Positions 53,688 through 62,768 of a stretch of DNA of 64,000 nucleotides are shown piece by piece. A model generated the notes under the pieces. The model made no database searches, had not been told where the DNA came from, and was given only the letters and a program-made list of their open reading frames with translations. This DNA comes from Arenibacter aquaticus (GTDB taxonomy: Bacteria > Bacteroidota > Bacteroidia > Flavobacteriales > Flavobacteriaceae). The DNA is taken from positions 62,001 through 126,000 of the forward strand of contig NZ_RQPJ01000002.1 of NCBI RefSeq assembly GCF_003957295.1. Direction: 5' to 3'. Position numbers and translations under genes: made by a program. The stretch's first letter is position 1. Every line of letters begins with the position of its first letter.

Positions 53688-56600
53688 TTTAATAATTCTT
53701 TCAACAGATTCAATACTGCTGCTATATTCGAAGTATTGTCTTCGCCAAGTTTATTTTTTAACTCCTCTTTCAATTGCTCAATCTCTTTGCTCTTACTTTT
53801 AGGCATCCTGACTACCTTGGGGTCAATTTTACTGAAGAACGAATCAATTTTAACGCCAATTACTTCCTCTTTACTCTCATCTATATTAGTTTCGGAAATT
53901 TTCGTCAAACTATCTAAATCTAAAATCATTGACTTAAACTTCTCATATAGTAAAACTTCATCTTCATCGGAAAATCTTTCAAGGGTTTTTCCCATTATTG
54001 ACTGTCCTATAGAATTTAACCAAGCCTTTTTGTCATCTAATGGCGAGTCAAGGCGTTGAATGAATGATTTTTGATTATTTAAAAGCATATGCTTTTTTAA
54101 ACCTGAAAATCGTTTTTGAAGATATTCTCTATATTCCTCAAACTCAATTTTCTCACCAACAAACTCATTTATAATGAACTCCTCGAATCTATTAAGAAGA
54201 CCGTCATAGGCTGTTCTTAACTCTTTAACTGCATTTTGAAGATTTACCGTGTAATTTTGAAGTTTTGACTTGTCTTTTTGCAAAGTGTTTAGAGTAATTC
54301 CTAAAGCACCAGGAAAGGCTTCAAAGAAAGTTATCTCAGGATCTTTACTATTCGCAATGGCTTTACGTATCTTCTTTGCCGAAGAAGATAATCTCTTGGT
54401 GTTTTTACTGTATTCCGGTAATTGTTTGTAGAAAACAATGAATGGCTTAATAGTTTCGATAAAAGATTCGTTATCAAACCTTTCTTGAGTACTAATATTT
54501 AGAAAAGTTCGGTAGCTATTGAAAATATCCAACTTTACACCTTCTATATCAAAGGATTTTATTGAATATTTGTCTGGGTATTTGGCAATTAACTCAAGAT
54601 TTTCTTCGGAAAGATCTGGTATATAGCTATCATCGTTAAAAATTGCAAAATCATCTCGTTTTAGAAAGAGAAAAGTAGGAATCCAAAAGTCAATAAATCC
54701 TTGTTTAAGTTTAAATGGTCTTTTACCGAGCATATCGACCAATTCGGAAATTTTGAGTTGTTCAGATTTGGCGCTTTCTAAAAAGTCTTCGGAAGCTCTC
54801 CATAGTTTATTGAACGAAGAGTTTTCATCGACTTGCACAACACCTGTTTTGTTTTCTCTTATCGGTGATATTCCATTTTCTTTTAAAAGTGAAAGATAAA
54901 TGGTTTTTTCCGGCGGAAATTTAGAATCTTCAAAACCTAAGTTATCCTGATCCCAGCAATTCGTTAAAGCCCTAAAATAGTTTCTTTTGGCTGTATGAAT
55001 AGATGAAGAAATTTTATGCTTATTAACCAATTCATTTTTAAAGAGAGGCGTTGCGCCATAGACCAAACTGCAAATTTGAGAAAGTAGTTTGTTAAAGTCC
55101 TTTTTATCGGCAATAGTTTTTTCCTCGCCGTTGAAGTACCATTTAACGTCTTTGCCTCCTGAATATATACTGTCCGTTATATAGTGGTTAAGCAATCTTA
55201 TTTGTGATTCTACAATGTTTTCAAGCTCCCTCTTTGCAACCTTATCATCTTTGTTTTCTTCTATTACTTTCTGAATTTTTTCAATCTCAAATAACAAGTT
55301 TTTTATCTCGCCAGAATTATTGAAAAAACAGTAAATTATAGCTTCTTCTTGAAGCTTAGATTTATTTTTAACATCATTTTCTTTCAGCTTATTATTAAAA
55401 ACAAGATTTACAAAACCATCAACTTCTCCCAAGGGTATTTCTTGAATAGGGTAATCTGAAATAACAAACTCAAAATATCTTGGGGTGCCAGTTGTAAAAG
55501 AATACTGCTTTGCGAATACAGGACTAAAATGGAAATGCTTGTTTAAAAGCGTGGTTATGTCGACCACTTCTGAAATTTTATTTCCTGCTTCAATCAGTGC
55601 ATTTTGAATATCCAAATCCGTCCCCTCGAACAAAATAAATCTTTTCGAATGCTCACGATAACGTATAATATTCTTCGTTTCTAGATTTTGAATCAAGGTT
55701 TTTGAATCCGTTATGCCACAGGCAATTTTCAAGTAATCAATTAAAAAATTAAAATCTAAAATTGACCCGCTAGCCGAAAAGATGTTCAAAAGCCCTATAA
55801 CTTTAACGGTCTTGATATAATTGTTTATGTCGAAATCAAATGCTCTTTCTACTTCTTCAATTGCAGAACGGATAGAGCCCCAAGAAGAAAAGTCTGGGTT
55901 ATACCTTGATATTAGAAATGAATAAAAATTAAAATTCAAATAGTCATAAACATTTGACAAATTGTAAAATGGATTTTCACGTTTATCAAATTTTGATAGA
56001 CCGGTATGGTCTGAGGATTCAAGAAAGGAAAATAATGATCTTTCGTTTTGACCATATCTTTGTAGAGAAAGTGTCAGAATGTTTGCTGAAAGAATATCCA
56101 AAGGATATAACTTTGAAGCAATATCCTTGAGGAAATCCTTATTGAAGTTGAAAGCTTTCGTTTTGGTTGTCAACGTCAAGCACTTCTCAATATCTTTAAC
56201 CGATGAATCGGTATCGAATTTTTCAACAAGATATTCTGATGCTAAAAACAACAATTGTTCAACTGGCTCATTAAAAGTGATTTCACGAAAACGACCTTTA
56301 ATCTTAGTCCATTCTTGTTGTTGTGTTTTACTTAGCGAATAAGCATAGGATTCTAAACTTTGGTGAACTGTAGTAATAAGAACAATATTGTGTTCTGGAT
56401 TGTTACAAAATTCAGCAAGTTGTTGAACAAAATACAATTCCCTCTCGGGATTATTTCTAGTAGCATATTCCAAAAATTTCCCGAACTCATCAATCAAAAT
56501 AAATAAGACCTTATTTTGATCACCTAATGAATGATATCTATTGAATATTTCAGAAAGAATATTTTCTTGCTGATTTTTTCGAGGCGCAACATCAAATACG

Positions 56601-56902
56601 TCTTCAAATCGTTCTATGATAGACGAGTAAGTGCCAATTATTTTAACAAAATCTATATTAGGATTACTAATAAAATTAGGGTCAAAATAACGTCTTTCTC
56701 CTTTTATACTTTGTTCAAACGCTAAAAGAAAAGATGACTTCCCTGTACCATAAGTTCCCACTATATTAAAAGAACGAATACCTTTTTTAAAATCATTAAC
56801 TACCTGGCTAACAACTTGTTTTGCATTTGGTGTTGGGATATAATTAAAATCCCTGTCAGTATCTCTAATGATATTAACTGATGTCGTGAAATTATTTGCC
56901 AT
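53684..56902 (-). CDS. Large ATPase (1072 aa) of the Dnd operon
   Basis: Walker A GTYGTGKSS (49-57) and Walker B LFILIDEFGKF (about 133-143) show a P-loop ATPase at the N-terminus. The rest is long and α-helical with no zinc motif or membrane segment. Similar big STAND/AAA-type ATPases lie beside DUF4007 proteins and Dnd or BREX-type genes. The first 250 residues resemble BrxC-like architecture, but PglX/PglZ partners are absent. It overlaps the DUF4007 gene by 11 bases and dndC by four. Function in modification or restriction is unknown. Confidence 0.75.
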   Translation of the reverse strand: MANNFTTSVNIIRDTDRDFNYIPTPNAKQVVSQVVNDFKKGIRSFNIVGTYGTGKSSFLLAFEQSIKGERRYFDPNFISNPNIDFVKIIGTYSSIIERFEDVFDVAPRKNQQENILSEIFNRYHSLGDQNKVLFILIDEFGKFLEYATRNNPERELYFVQQLAEFCNNPEHNIVLITTVHQSLESYAYSLSKTQQQEWTKIKGRFREITFNEPVEQLLFLASEYLVEKFDTDSSVKDIEKCLTLTTKTKAFNFNKDFLKDIASKLYPLDILSANILTLSLQRYGQNERSLFSFLESSDHTGLSKFDKRENPFYNLSNVYDYLNFNFYSFLISRYNPDFSSWGSIRSAIEEVERAFDFDINNYIKTVKVIGLLNIFSASGSILDFNFLIDYLKIACGITDSKTLIQNLETKNIIRYREHSKRFILFEGTDLDIQNALIEAGNKISEVVDITTLLNKHFHFSPVFAKQYSFTTGTPRYFEFVISDYPIQEIPLGEVDGFVNLVFNNKLKENDVKNKSKLQEEAIIYCFFNNSGEIKNLLFEIEKIQKVIEENKDDKVAKRELENIVESQIRLLNHYITDSIYSGGKDVKWYFNGEEKTIADKKDFNKLLSQICSLVYGATPLFKNELVNKHKISSSIHTAKRNYFRALTNCWDQDNLGFEDSKFPPEKTIYLSLLKENGISPIRENKTGVVQVDENSSFNKLWRASEDFLESAKSEQLKISELVDMLGKRPFKLKQGFIDFWIPTFLFLKRDDFAIFNDDSYIPDLSEENLELIAKYPDKYSIKSFDIEGVKLDIFNSYRTFLNISTQERFDNESFIETIKPFIVFYKQLPEYSKNTKRLSSSAKKIRKAIANSKDPEITFFEAFPGALGITLNTLQKDKSKLQNYTVNLQNAVKELRTAYDGLLNRFEEFIINEFVGEKIEFEEYREYLQKRFSGLKKHMLLNNQKSFIQRLDSPLDDKKAWLNSIGQSIMGKTLERFSDEDEVLLYEKFKSMILDLDSLTKISETNIDESKEEVIGVKIDSFFSKIDPKVVRMPKSKSKEIEQLKEELKNKLGEDNTSNIAAVLNLLKELLK

Positions 56903-57767
56903 AATATTTATCTAATACCTTGAATGCTTCAACCTTATTTTTGAACTGCAACTCTTTTATTCCCGCTTGATCTGTAAAAGTTATTCCATTAAATTCACTA
57001 ACTATTTCGGAAATTTTATTCATCAAACCCAAACGATTCAGTGCAAAAATTGAACCTGGGCTATTGATATTAAACTCTAAGGAATTTAAACTGATGGAAT
57101 CTCCATAATCTGCATTTTCTAGAATTGCATACAGAACAACGTATTCAGAGAGGTTATCTCTTTCGCTGTTCTCGATATAAAATTGTTCATCTTTTCCTTT
57201 TCCTGCTGTGCTCAGCAGTTCGATTTCTGATAGTATTCCTGAAAAGCTATCTTCTATATTCTTTCCTCTAGATTCATTTTTATACAAATTCGTAAAGACA
57301 TTAAAATCTTTAGCGACAGTATTTTCATTGAAATTCAAATCATTATCACTTTCAGCAATCCTCTTCAAATAATTAACATATGTTTCTTTGTTAAAGAAAA
57401 GTTTTTCTTTTCTGAACTCATTGAAAATAATGCTATATATAGAAGCAAATCCAGTTTTTACTAGATTAAAGTGTAAAAGCCATAAACTTGCTTCATCTTC
57501 TAAAAATGGGTCATAGCCAATATCATCGTCAAAAAGTCTCTTTCCAAATTCCGTCGGCAAATCATTATTATCCACAATGTTGAATGCCTTTAGCCAAAAA
57601 CGAATTGAAGAAACCATATTTTTACCAACTCCAAGCTGAACAACTGCGTCTTCATCGTTAAAGTTTCTATTCTCAATTACGTAATCGTAACCTTTTTTCA
57701 ACCACAGCTGTCGACACTGAAAAGAATCGTGTCCTGAAAAAGTATATTTTGTATTTTGTAAACCCAA
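56892..57767 (-). CDS. DUF4007 protein, first gene of the Dnd operon
   Basis: 291 residues. The start is TTG at 57767: the next upstream in-frame codon run meets a TAG, and the first ATG is near residue 51, after the conserved FSGHDSFQCRQLWLKKGYDY. That GHxSF...WLKK opening is the DUF4007 signature. DUF4007 proteins recur next to DndC/PAPS-reductase genes and big ATPases. There is no known enzymatic motif. It is the promoter-proximal gene, preceded by a GCCAATA tandem repeat. Confidence 0.85.
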   Translation of the reverse strand: MGLQNTKYTFSGHDSFQCRQLWLKKGYDYVIENRNFNDEDAVVQLGVGKNMVSSIRFWLKAFNIVDNNDLPTEFGKRLFDDDIGYDPFLEDEASLWLLHFNLVKTGFASIYSIIFNEFRKEKLFFNKETYVNYLKRIAESDNDLNFNENTVAKDFNVFTNLYKNESRGKNIEDSFSGILSEIELLSTAGKGKDEQFYIENSERDNLSEYVVLYAILENADYGDSISLNSLEFNINSPGSIFALNRLGLMNKISEIVSEFNGITFTDQAGIKELQFKNKVEAFKVLDKYYGK

Positions 57768-58173
57768 ATTATTATATTCGTTTTGTATTGGCTATTGGCC
57801 ATATGATTTTGATCTGATTACCCAGTAAATTCAAAAAAAGCCAGAAACCCTTAGTTTTCTAGCTAATTTATATCTTCAAACCATTAAAATCTTGTACTCA
57901 TTTGATTGATTGGCTTAGGTAAATTTCATACCGTTGAATCTGAAACTCTAACTAAAATCAATCCATTCAATGAATTTTTATCCCGATAATAAAAGAATTT
58001 TGAAGTGTTAAATTTAACTTAAATTACAAATCTGTAAAGCTACAAAGAATCGATTCTGTTACCAAGTTTTTAAGGTTCAACTTTGACCAAAAAATATACT
58101 TCTTATTGAAATAAATCTAAAAATATTTTGGAATAGGTTAGTAAGCCTATAATCTACTTATTAAATAAGTATA
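57768..58173. other. Gap between Dnd operon and coupling protein; promoter region
   Basis: It contains, in minus-strand order: a TACTTATT-A-AATAAGTA palindrome (58155-58171) just after the coupling protein stop; AT-rich sequence with no gene; a terminator-like hairpin with T-run (57833-57863); and a tandem TATTGGC repeat (57786-57799), read as GCCAATA on the minus strand, 19-32 bp upstream of the DUF4007 start. The tandem repeat is a possible operator of the Dnd operon. Confidence 0.45.
57833..57863 (-). terminator. Intrinsic terminator upstream of the Dnd operon
   Basis: GCCAGAAA (57840-57847) pairs with TTTCTAGC (57856-57863), one G-T wobble, followed on the minus strand by TTTTTTT. It separates the coupling-protein transcript from the Dnd operon, so the latter should have its own promoter. 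Confidence 0.5.
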
Positions 58174-59760
58174 TCAGGAATTTTTAAATATCGACCGCAC
58201 TTCTGCATAAACCCGCTCAAAATTTGCATTCATATCTGCACTTGAATATTGCTTGGCTTCTTTTGGTAGTTGCCTGTTGATTTTAGGTAGTTTGAATTGC
58301 ACTTTCTTATCCTTCCCATCCGCATAGGTAATGAATTCGCCCTGCTTCAATCTAAAAAACACATCTGCTCTTATCTTTGGAATTTCCTTTTCGCCTGTTG
58401 TAATCCTTGTGTCAAAATCCAGATTATGTCCTCGACTTATACTTTTTGTAGGATCCTTGATAATTTCGAAAAAGCGTTCGTAATATTTGGCGGTGTCCGG
58501 GTCGTTGACCTTTCCGAAAAACTGGTAGGATAAATTGCTTAATATGGCTTTACTGGCTTTATCGCCATACATCATATCGTTTTGGATTTTGTCCTGCATT
58601 ACGTAAATCGTAGCAATGTCATAACTTCTAAGAGTTGCTGGAATACGGTGCATATTTAACAATCGGATGGTTGGCGCTTCTTCCATCAGCAGAAAAGATG
58701 GTTTTGAACTACGCACACTCATCTGTTTTGTGATGGTGTGGATAATGGTAGCAATAACAGGCGAATATGATGTTTCAAATTTCGGGTTATTGACTATTGA
58801 AATGACCGCTGGATTTTCCTCATTATTTATATTGAGTGGCACTTCATCTGCGGATAACGCCATAAAAATGCGTTGTGTACTAATTCGCTTTAGCGCATTG
58901 GCCAGCGTGCTTTTGACACCTGCTGTCTGTCTGTCGGAATCCTTTCCACTTACAAAAGCATCTGCCATCGCCCTTGATGTCGTATTGGTTTCCAAAAATT
59001 GGATAAGACTGTCCGTGTCCAGATATTGGTAGATGGCAATTAAATGTGGAAGTGTGCAGAATTGTGGATAGGTGGTTTTCAGTTTCCAAATCAATCCGCC
59101 AATCAAACCCTCAGCTGCATCATTGAAAAATTTTGTCGTGCCGGTCGTACCACTTTCTCTTTGCTCTAATAGGTTCTCGATTAACACCCTTGACACTTCG
59201 TTTACGCTTTCCTCATTCTCTAAATAGCGTGGTGCAATAGGATTTACCCTGTGGATGATTTTGTCGAAGGAAATAACTTTAAACGGGATATCACTATCTC
59301 TGAAAAGCGGGTACGCCATTTCGGTCAGTTCAAAATCCTTATAGTCGTGGATAATTCCACAAAACCCTTCTTTCCGGAAGTGTTTCAAAAATCCATAGAC
59401 AACGCTTTCGGTCTTTCCGCTTCCGGCAGAACCGATGATGGATGCACCACGTTTGATGTTGTCCAGTTTGAAATTGCCCTTGGTAGTCGAAAAGTTGACC
59501 CGATATTTGCTATCGCCATTTGTCGGTTTGTCAGTTTTATGCAGGAACACATACATTCCTATGTTAATTAATATGAGAGGGCAAACCAGATAGAGAGAAA
59601 TCAGATTCAGTCGGTTTCCCTCGTCAAAATAAAACACCATCGCACCAAGCACGAGAAAATTGATGATAAAAGCATACCGACTTATCCGAAAAACTGCATA
59701 GAAAATACAACTGGTCAGACTAATAATTGAAAGTGTCGTTATGAAATTGTCTATCTGCAT
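58174..59760 (-). CDS. TraG/VirD4-type conjugation coupling protein
   Basis: 528 residues. Two to four N-terminal transmembrane helices (IISLTSCIFYAVFRI; YAFIINFLVLGAMVFYF; LISLYLVCPLILINIGMYVF) precede an ATPase with Walker A GSAGSGKTES and Walker B-like SFLLMEEAPTIRLLN. It delivers the relaxase-DNA complex to the Tra channel. It is the MobC-type partner of the relaxase gene upstream (6-bp gap). Confidence 0.93.
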   Translation of the reverse strand: MQIDNFITTLSIISLTSCIFYAVFRISRYAFIINFLVLGAMVFYFDEGNRLNLISLYLVCPLILINIGMYVFLHKTDKPTNGDSKYRVNFSTTKGNFKLDNIKRGASIIGSAGSGKTESVVYGFLKHFRKEGFCGIIHDYKDFELTEMAYPLFRDSDIPFKVISFDKIIHRVNPIAPRYLENEESVNEVSRVLIENLLEQRESGTTGTTKFFNDAAEGLIGGLIWKLKTTYPQFCTLPHLIAIYQYLDTDSLIQFLETNTTSRAMADAFVSGKDSDRQTAGVKSTLANALKRISTQRIFMALSADEVPLNINNEENPAVISIVNNPKFETSYSPVIATIIHTITKQMSVRSSKPSFLLMEEAPTIRLLNMHRIPATLRSYDIATIYVMQDKIQNDMMYGDKASKAILSNLSYQFFGKVNDPDTAKYYERFFEIIKDPTKSISRGHNLDFDTRITTGEKEIPKIRADVFFRLKQGEFITYADGKDKKVQFKLPKINRQLPKEAKQYSSADMNANFERVYAEVRSIFKNS

Positions 59761-59765
59761 AACTA

Positions 59766-60797
59766 TTAGATTCCTATGGAACTTGATTTGATGGCTATTT
59801 CAGCACCACGTCTTAACCGTTTAAGAACCCGAAGTGCAATCTGTGTTTGACTAACTGGAATATTTGGCACTATCGGCAATCCTGTTTTTGCTATCATTTT
59901 AAAAGCCAAGGCTTTTTCGTTAGCTGGTAGTTTCATCAAAGCAGCGAAATAGAGATTGGGATTTTTTACAAAATCCTTTCGGGCTTTGTAGGTCTCAGCA
60001 AAGTTTCGTTTATAGCCAAAAGTCTTATCAAAAGTTTTTTCTGCATTCTTAAAGAATTTATCTCGGTCAAAACCACGTTTCACGGTTTCCCCATTCAACT
60101 TCACGTCGGATGCTCTGTATTTGCTTCCTGGCGATAAACTGAATCTGTTGGACGCATCCTTACGGCTCACGATAATATGAATGTGACTTTGGTTTCCATC
60201 TTTTGCCATTCCTTGGACTATCCGTTTTCCGTTTAGTTGGTGTGGTGCTTGTCCTTCTAATTTGGTAATTTCTCTTTTCATTTTTTTAATATTTCCTTCA
60301 GCTCTTCCTGCTTCAATATTTCGGATATCCGTTTTTAGCTGCAATATTTTTGTAGCGAAAGGTTGGTTTTCTTTTATCTGAAAATCTGTTCCCTTAAAGG
60401 TGCGTTGATGTTCAATTTTCGCATAATATTTTATATCATCTATGTTAACCGGTCGCCCTTTGATTTCCCTATTGAAGGATGCCACATAATCCTTCATCAG
60501 CTCGCGAGTATATTTCTTTAAATCTTCGCTATTGTTCTGAAGGTTTCGCAATTCATATTTTGAAGGACTGACGGTAATTGAGTAAAATCTCGGTTCGTGT
60601 TTTTCCAATTTTGCGGTATTCCCATCGATTTCCCTAATGACTTCCTCAGCAGAAATCTCATCGCCGTATTGATTGAAAAAATGTTCCATATCCTGCTGTT
60701 CCAAACCTTGATTTTCTTTCTCTAAATACCCGACAAAATCTGCCGAACTTTTGGAAAAATTACCGCCCATTTTTTGAGGTGTTATTATGATATACAT
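59766..60797 (-). CDS. Relaxase/mobilisation protein (MobB-like, DUF5712)
   Basis: 343 residues. The opening YIIITPQKMGGNFSKSSADF, followed by FVGYLEKEN, matches DUF5712-type relaxases of Bacteroidetes ICEs. A histidine-dyad motif HIHIIVSRKD lies in the middle, with a helical basic C-terminus. It nicks at oriT and pilots the DNA. It lies between the coupling protein and MobA genes with short gaps, all on the minus strand. Confidence 0.88.
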   Translation of the reverse strand: MYIIITPQKMGGNFSKSSADFVGYLEKENQGLEQQDMEHFFNQYGDEISAEEVIREIDGNTAKLEKHEPRFYSITVSPSKYELRNLQNNSEDLKKYTRELMKDYVASFNREIKGRPVNIDDIKYYAKIEHQRTFKGTDFQIKENQPFATKILQLKTDIRNIEAGRAEGNIKKMKREITKLEGQAPHQLNGKRIVQGMAKDGNQSHIHIIVSRKDASNRFSLSPGSKYRASDVKLNGETVKRGFDRDKFFKNAEKTFDKTFGYKRNFAETYKARKDFVKNPNLYFAALMKLPANEKALAFKMIAKTGLPIVPNIPVSQTQIALRVLKRLRRGAEIAIKSSSIGI

Positions 60798-60808
60798 AGC
60801 TGAAAAAA

Positions 60809-61189
60809 TTATAGTTCGTTCTTAATGTTCCGCCTTTCGCGGAAGCGTACTTCTTTCTTTTCTTCGGCGTATTTCTTTTCAACTATCAATGGCTTTTTGT
60901 TGGGTTCGTCCATCACAAAAAGGGATTGCAACATTGCCACCGTAGGCTTGGTTTGGGTTTTTTCTACATCACGCATTATGGCGATGACCGCATTGATTCT
61001 TTTCAAGAGCTTGGCTTCAATAGTTCTACCTGTAGGACCAAATTTTTCTCGTGGGGAAATCTCGTTATAGAGAAAGAAATCAAGGATGTTTTCCATCGCT
61101 TCGGTGTGCGTTTTAAAGTGCATTTTGGAAAATTCCTGAAACCGCTTGGCAGTTTTTCGTTTGAACCTGATAGTGATGAATGAATCCAT
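60809..61189 (-). CDS. MobA/BfmA-like mobilisation accessory protein
   Basis: 126 residues. It begins DSFITIRFKRKTAKRFQEFS, a ribbon-helix-helix-like strand and helix, then a helical tail rich in basic residues. It is similar to BfmA/BtgA-type mobilisation factors that bind oriT and assist the relaxase. It starts the mob operon, so oriT is likely just upstream. Confidence 0.82.
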   Translation of the reverse strand: MDSFITIRFKRKTAKRFQEFSKMHFKTHTEAMENILDFFLYNEISPREKFGPTGRTIEAKLLKRINAVIAIMRDVEKTQTKPTVAMLQSLFVMDEPNKKPLIVEKKYAEEKKEVRFRERRNIKNEL

Positions 61190-61590
61190 TTCCTTTCGCT
61201 TTTTTTAAAGATTTGACGTAAATCCATCCCTGTTTACTGGTGTTTCAAGACCATTTGACGCAAATTGCTGGAATTTTTAAATCCTGATTGTTTTTAACTA
61301 ATTAAAAATCAATGGATTAAAACGAAGATAGAATATGTAACGCGGCGCAGCCCGTTACCCTCTTGCTATTCCTTTTCGTCACGCGCAAGCGTGACAAAAA
61401 TCCATACAATCCGGCTAAAAAGCCAATTGCCATTTTCAGGGAAAATGATTTTCCGATATGTTATTTTTCGATGTGTAAGGCTATCGGCGAAAGTCGAAAA
61501 GTGGATAACCTTACTTTAATTTGAATGCTGAATTTCAGCAAAATAAAGATAGTGATTTTTTCTTGATGTAGGTTTAATTACATACAAAAA
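61190..61590. other. Candidate oriT / mob promoter region
   Basis: 400 bp with no gene and dense structure. There are two near-identical 13-mers (ATTTGACGTAAAT at 61211, ATTTGACGCAAAT at 61253) 42 bp apart. A GTCACGC-GCAA-GCGTGAC hairpin (61378-61395) is followed by GGCT-AAAA-AGCC (61413-61424) and CATTTTC-AGG-GAAAATG (61431-61447). Location just upstream of mobA/relaxase fits oriT, which the sequence cannot prove. Confidence 0.55.
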
Positions 61591-61612
61591 CACCTCTAAA
61601 ATTTTAGAGGTG
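61586..61612 (-). terminator. Perfect 22-bp palindromic terminator
   Basis: CACCTCTAAAA/TTTTAGAGGTG (61591-61612), with a T-run on the minus strand, after the small-protein gene at 61635. Almost certainly an intrinsic terminator that insulates it from the mob region. Confidence 0.8.
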
Positions 61613-61634
61613 CTTGGTTCAATTTTGCTGAAAA

Positions 61635-61832
61635 CTATATATTGAAAACGTAGGTATAGGAATATAAATTACGAAGTGCTTCCTCTTCAATCAACGTTTC
61701 AAAACAGCCATAATTTTCTTTTACGTATTTGCGAATGCTATCCCCAAATTTTCGTTTCACATCTTCTTTGGACGTTTCCAAAAGTCGGTTTTGAGCTTCC
61801 TCGCTCAAGTCTGTAAAATTGAGATATACCAT
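61635..61832 (-). CDS. Small ICE protein of unknown function (65 aa)
   Basis: 65 residues, acidic and soluble, starting MVYLNFTDLSEEAQNRLLE and ending SYTYVFNI. Not recognised. It lies 11 bp after the next gene upstream in the same direction, before a perfect terminator, so it is a real operon end. Its length and context resemble small accessory proteins in flavobacterial ICEs. Confidence 0.6.
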   Translation of the reverse strand: MVYLNFTDLSEEAQNRLLETSKEDVKRKFGDSIRKYVKENYGCFETLIEEEALRNLYSYTYVFNI

Positions 61833-61843
61833 AGCGATAGATT

Positions 61844-62224
61844 TTAATATTCACTTGGTAACATCAGCGTATCATTTACAAAAAACAACCGCAGTTCATC
61901 GAGCGGAAAATCGGTGGCACGATAGCCGTGTTTTTCTAAAATGTTATCGTTGCCATCGCTGTAAATGATTTCGGCTTCATAACCCGAATAATCCTGTTTT
62001 TCCTCGGGCAACCTTTTAAAGTCGATTGTGATAAATTCGCTTCGGTTCATCAGACTTTTTGCAATTACGGAAGTATCCGTAATGAGCCAAAAACATTCTG
62101 CTACTTCCGATAGATATTTCAACCCGTCTGTAAATCGTGTTTTCAATAGAGGGATTTGATAGAACATTTCTGTTCCCGTAAAATAATGCAACCGCTCTTT
62201 TATTTCGTTAACTTGTGCTTTCAT
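61844..62224 (-). CDS. DUF6876-like accessory protein
   Basis: 126 residues. The FYQIPLLKTRFTDGLKYLSE block followed by ECFWLITDTSVIAKSL matches the DUF6876 pattern (YTDGVKYLAE... WLID) as I recall it. It is soluble and of unknown role, commonly beside SSB and small ICE genes. It shares the direction of the 65-aa gene. Confidence 0.55.
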   Translation of the reverse strand: MKAQVNEIKERLHYFTGTEMFYQIPLLKTRFTDGLKYLSEVAECFWLITDTSVIAKSLMNRSEFITIDFKRLPEEKQDYSGYEAEIIYSDGNDNILEKHGYRATDFPLDELRLFFVNDTLMLPSEY

Positions 62225-62254
62225 TGTGATTTCTGTTTTATGGAATTAATAATG

Positions 62255-62292
62255 AAAAAGAGGGCGCAACTTCTCACGGGAACGCCCTCTTT
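62255..62292 (-). terminator. Hairpin terminator between ssb and the accessory genes
   Basis: AAAGAGGGCG / CGCCCTCTTT forms a 10-bp stem (62257-62266 with 62283-62292) with a 16-nt loop, followed on the minus strand by T-rich sequence. It terminates ssb transcription and is symmetric enough to work on the other strand. Confidence 0.65.
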
Positions 62293-62302
62293 AATTTTAA
62301 GA

Positions 62303-62647
62303 TTACTTATCGCTTTTACTTCCAAGCAAAAGGATTTCATCGGCTACCACTTCGGTAACATAGCGTTGGTTTCCATCGTCGGTGGTGTAGGTTCGGGTCT
62401 TTAGTTTTCCCGTTATTCCTACTTCTTTGCCTTTTTCGACATATTTCTCGACGATTTCTGCGGTCTTGCCCCAAGCAACAACGGTATGCCAGTTGGTGTC
62501 CGTTTGCTTTTCGCCTTTGCTGTCTTTGTAATACTCGTTTGTAGCGAGTGAGAAGCGGGCTACTTTCTTACCGCTTTCAAGGTTCGTGATTGTTGGCTCC
62601 CCGCCAACGTTTCCAATCAACTGTACGTGATTTCTAATAGTACTCAT
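62303..62647 (-). CDS. ssb: Single-stranded DNA-binding protein of the ICE
   Basis: 114 residues, OB fold. VQLIGNVGGEPTITNLESGK near the start and WHTVVAWGKTAEIVEKYVEK in the middle are SSB hallmarks. It lacks the acidic C-terminal tail (DDDIPF) of chromosomal SSBs: it ends EILLLGSKSDK. It probably protects the transferred strand in the recipient. Confidence 0.95.
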   Translation of the reverse strand: MSTIRNHVQLIGNVGGEPTITNLESGKKVARFSLATNEYYKDSKGEKQTDTNWHTVVAWGKTAEIVEKYVEKGKEVGITGKLKTRTYTTDDGNQRYVTEVVADEILLLGSKSDK

Positions 62648-62768
62648 AACTAAATGGTTTTAAATGCCCTTTACAGGCTTGATTAATATTTCCCTTTTCA
62701 ATTCAGATTAAATTTTAAGGGGTGTTTGTTCTTTTCTTTCGTGCATCGCACAATGGATAGAGTGGGTT

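Noticed and set aside
53684-57767. BREX system, because a BrxC-like ATPase stands beside DUF4007
   Set aside because: There is no PglX-type methyltransferase, PglZ, BrxA or BrxL; DndC/DndA/DndB/DndD genes make the phosphorothioation reading stronger.
44533-57767. Complete DndFGH restriction arm
   Set aside because: No DptF/DptG/DptH-like proteins are visible in the operon or elsewhere in the window.
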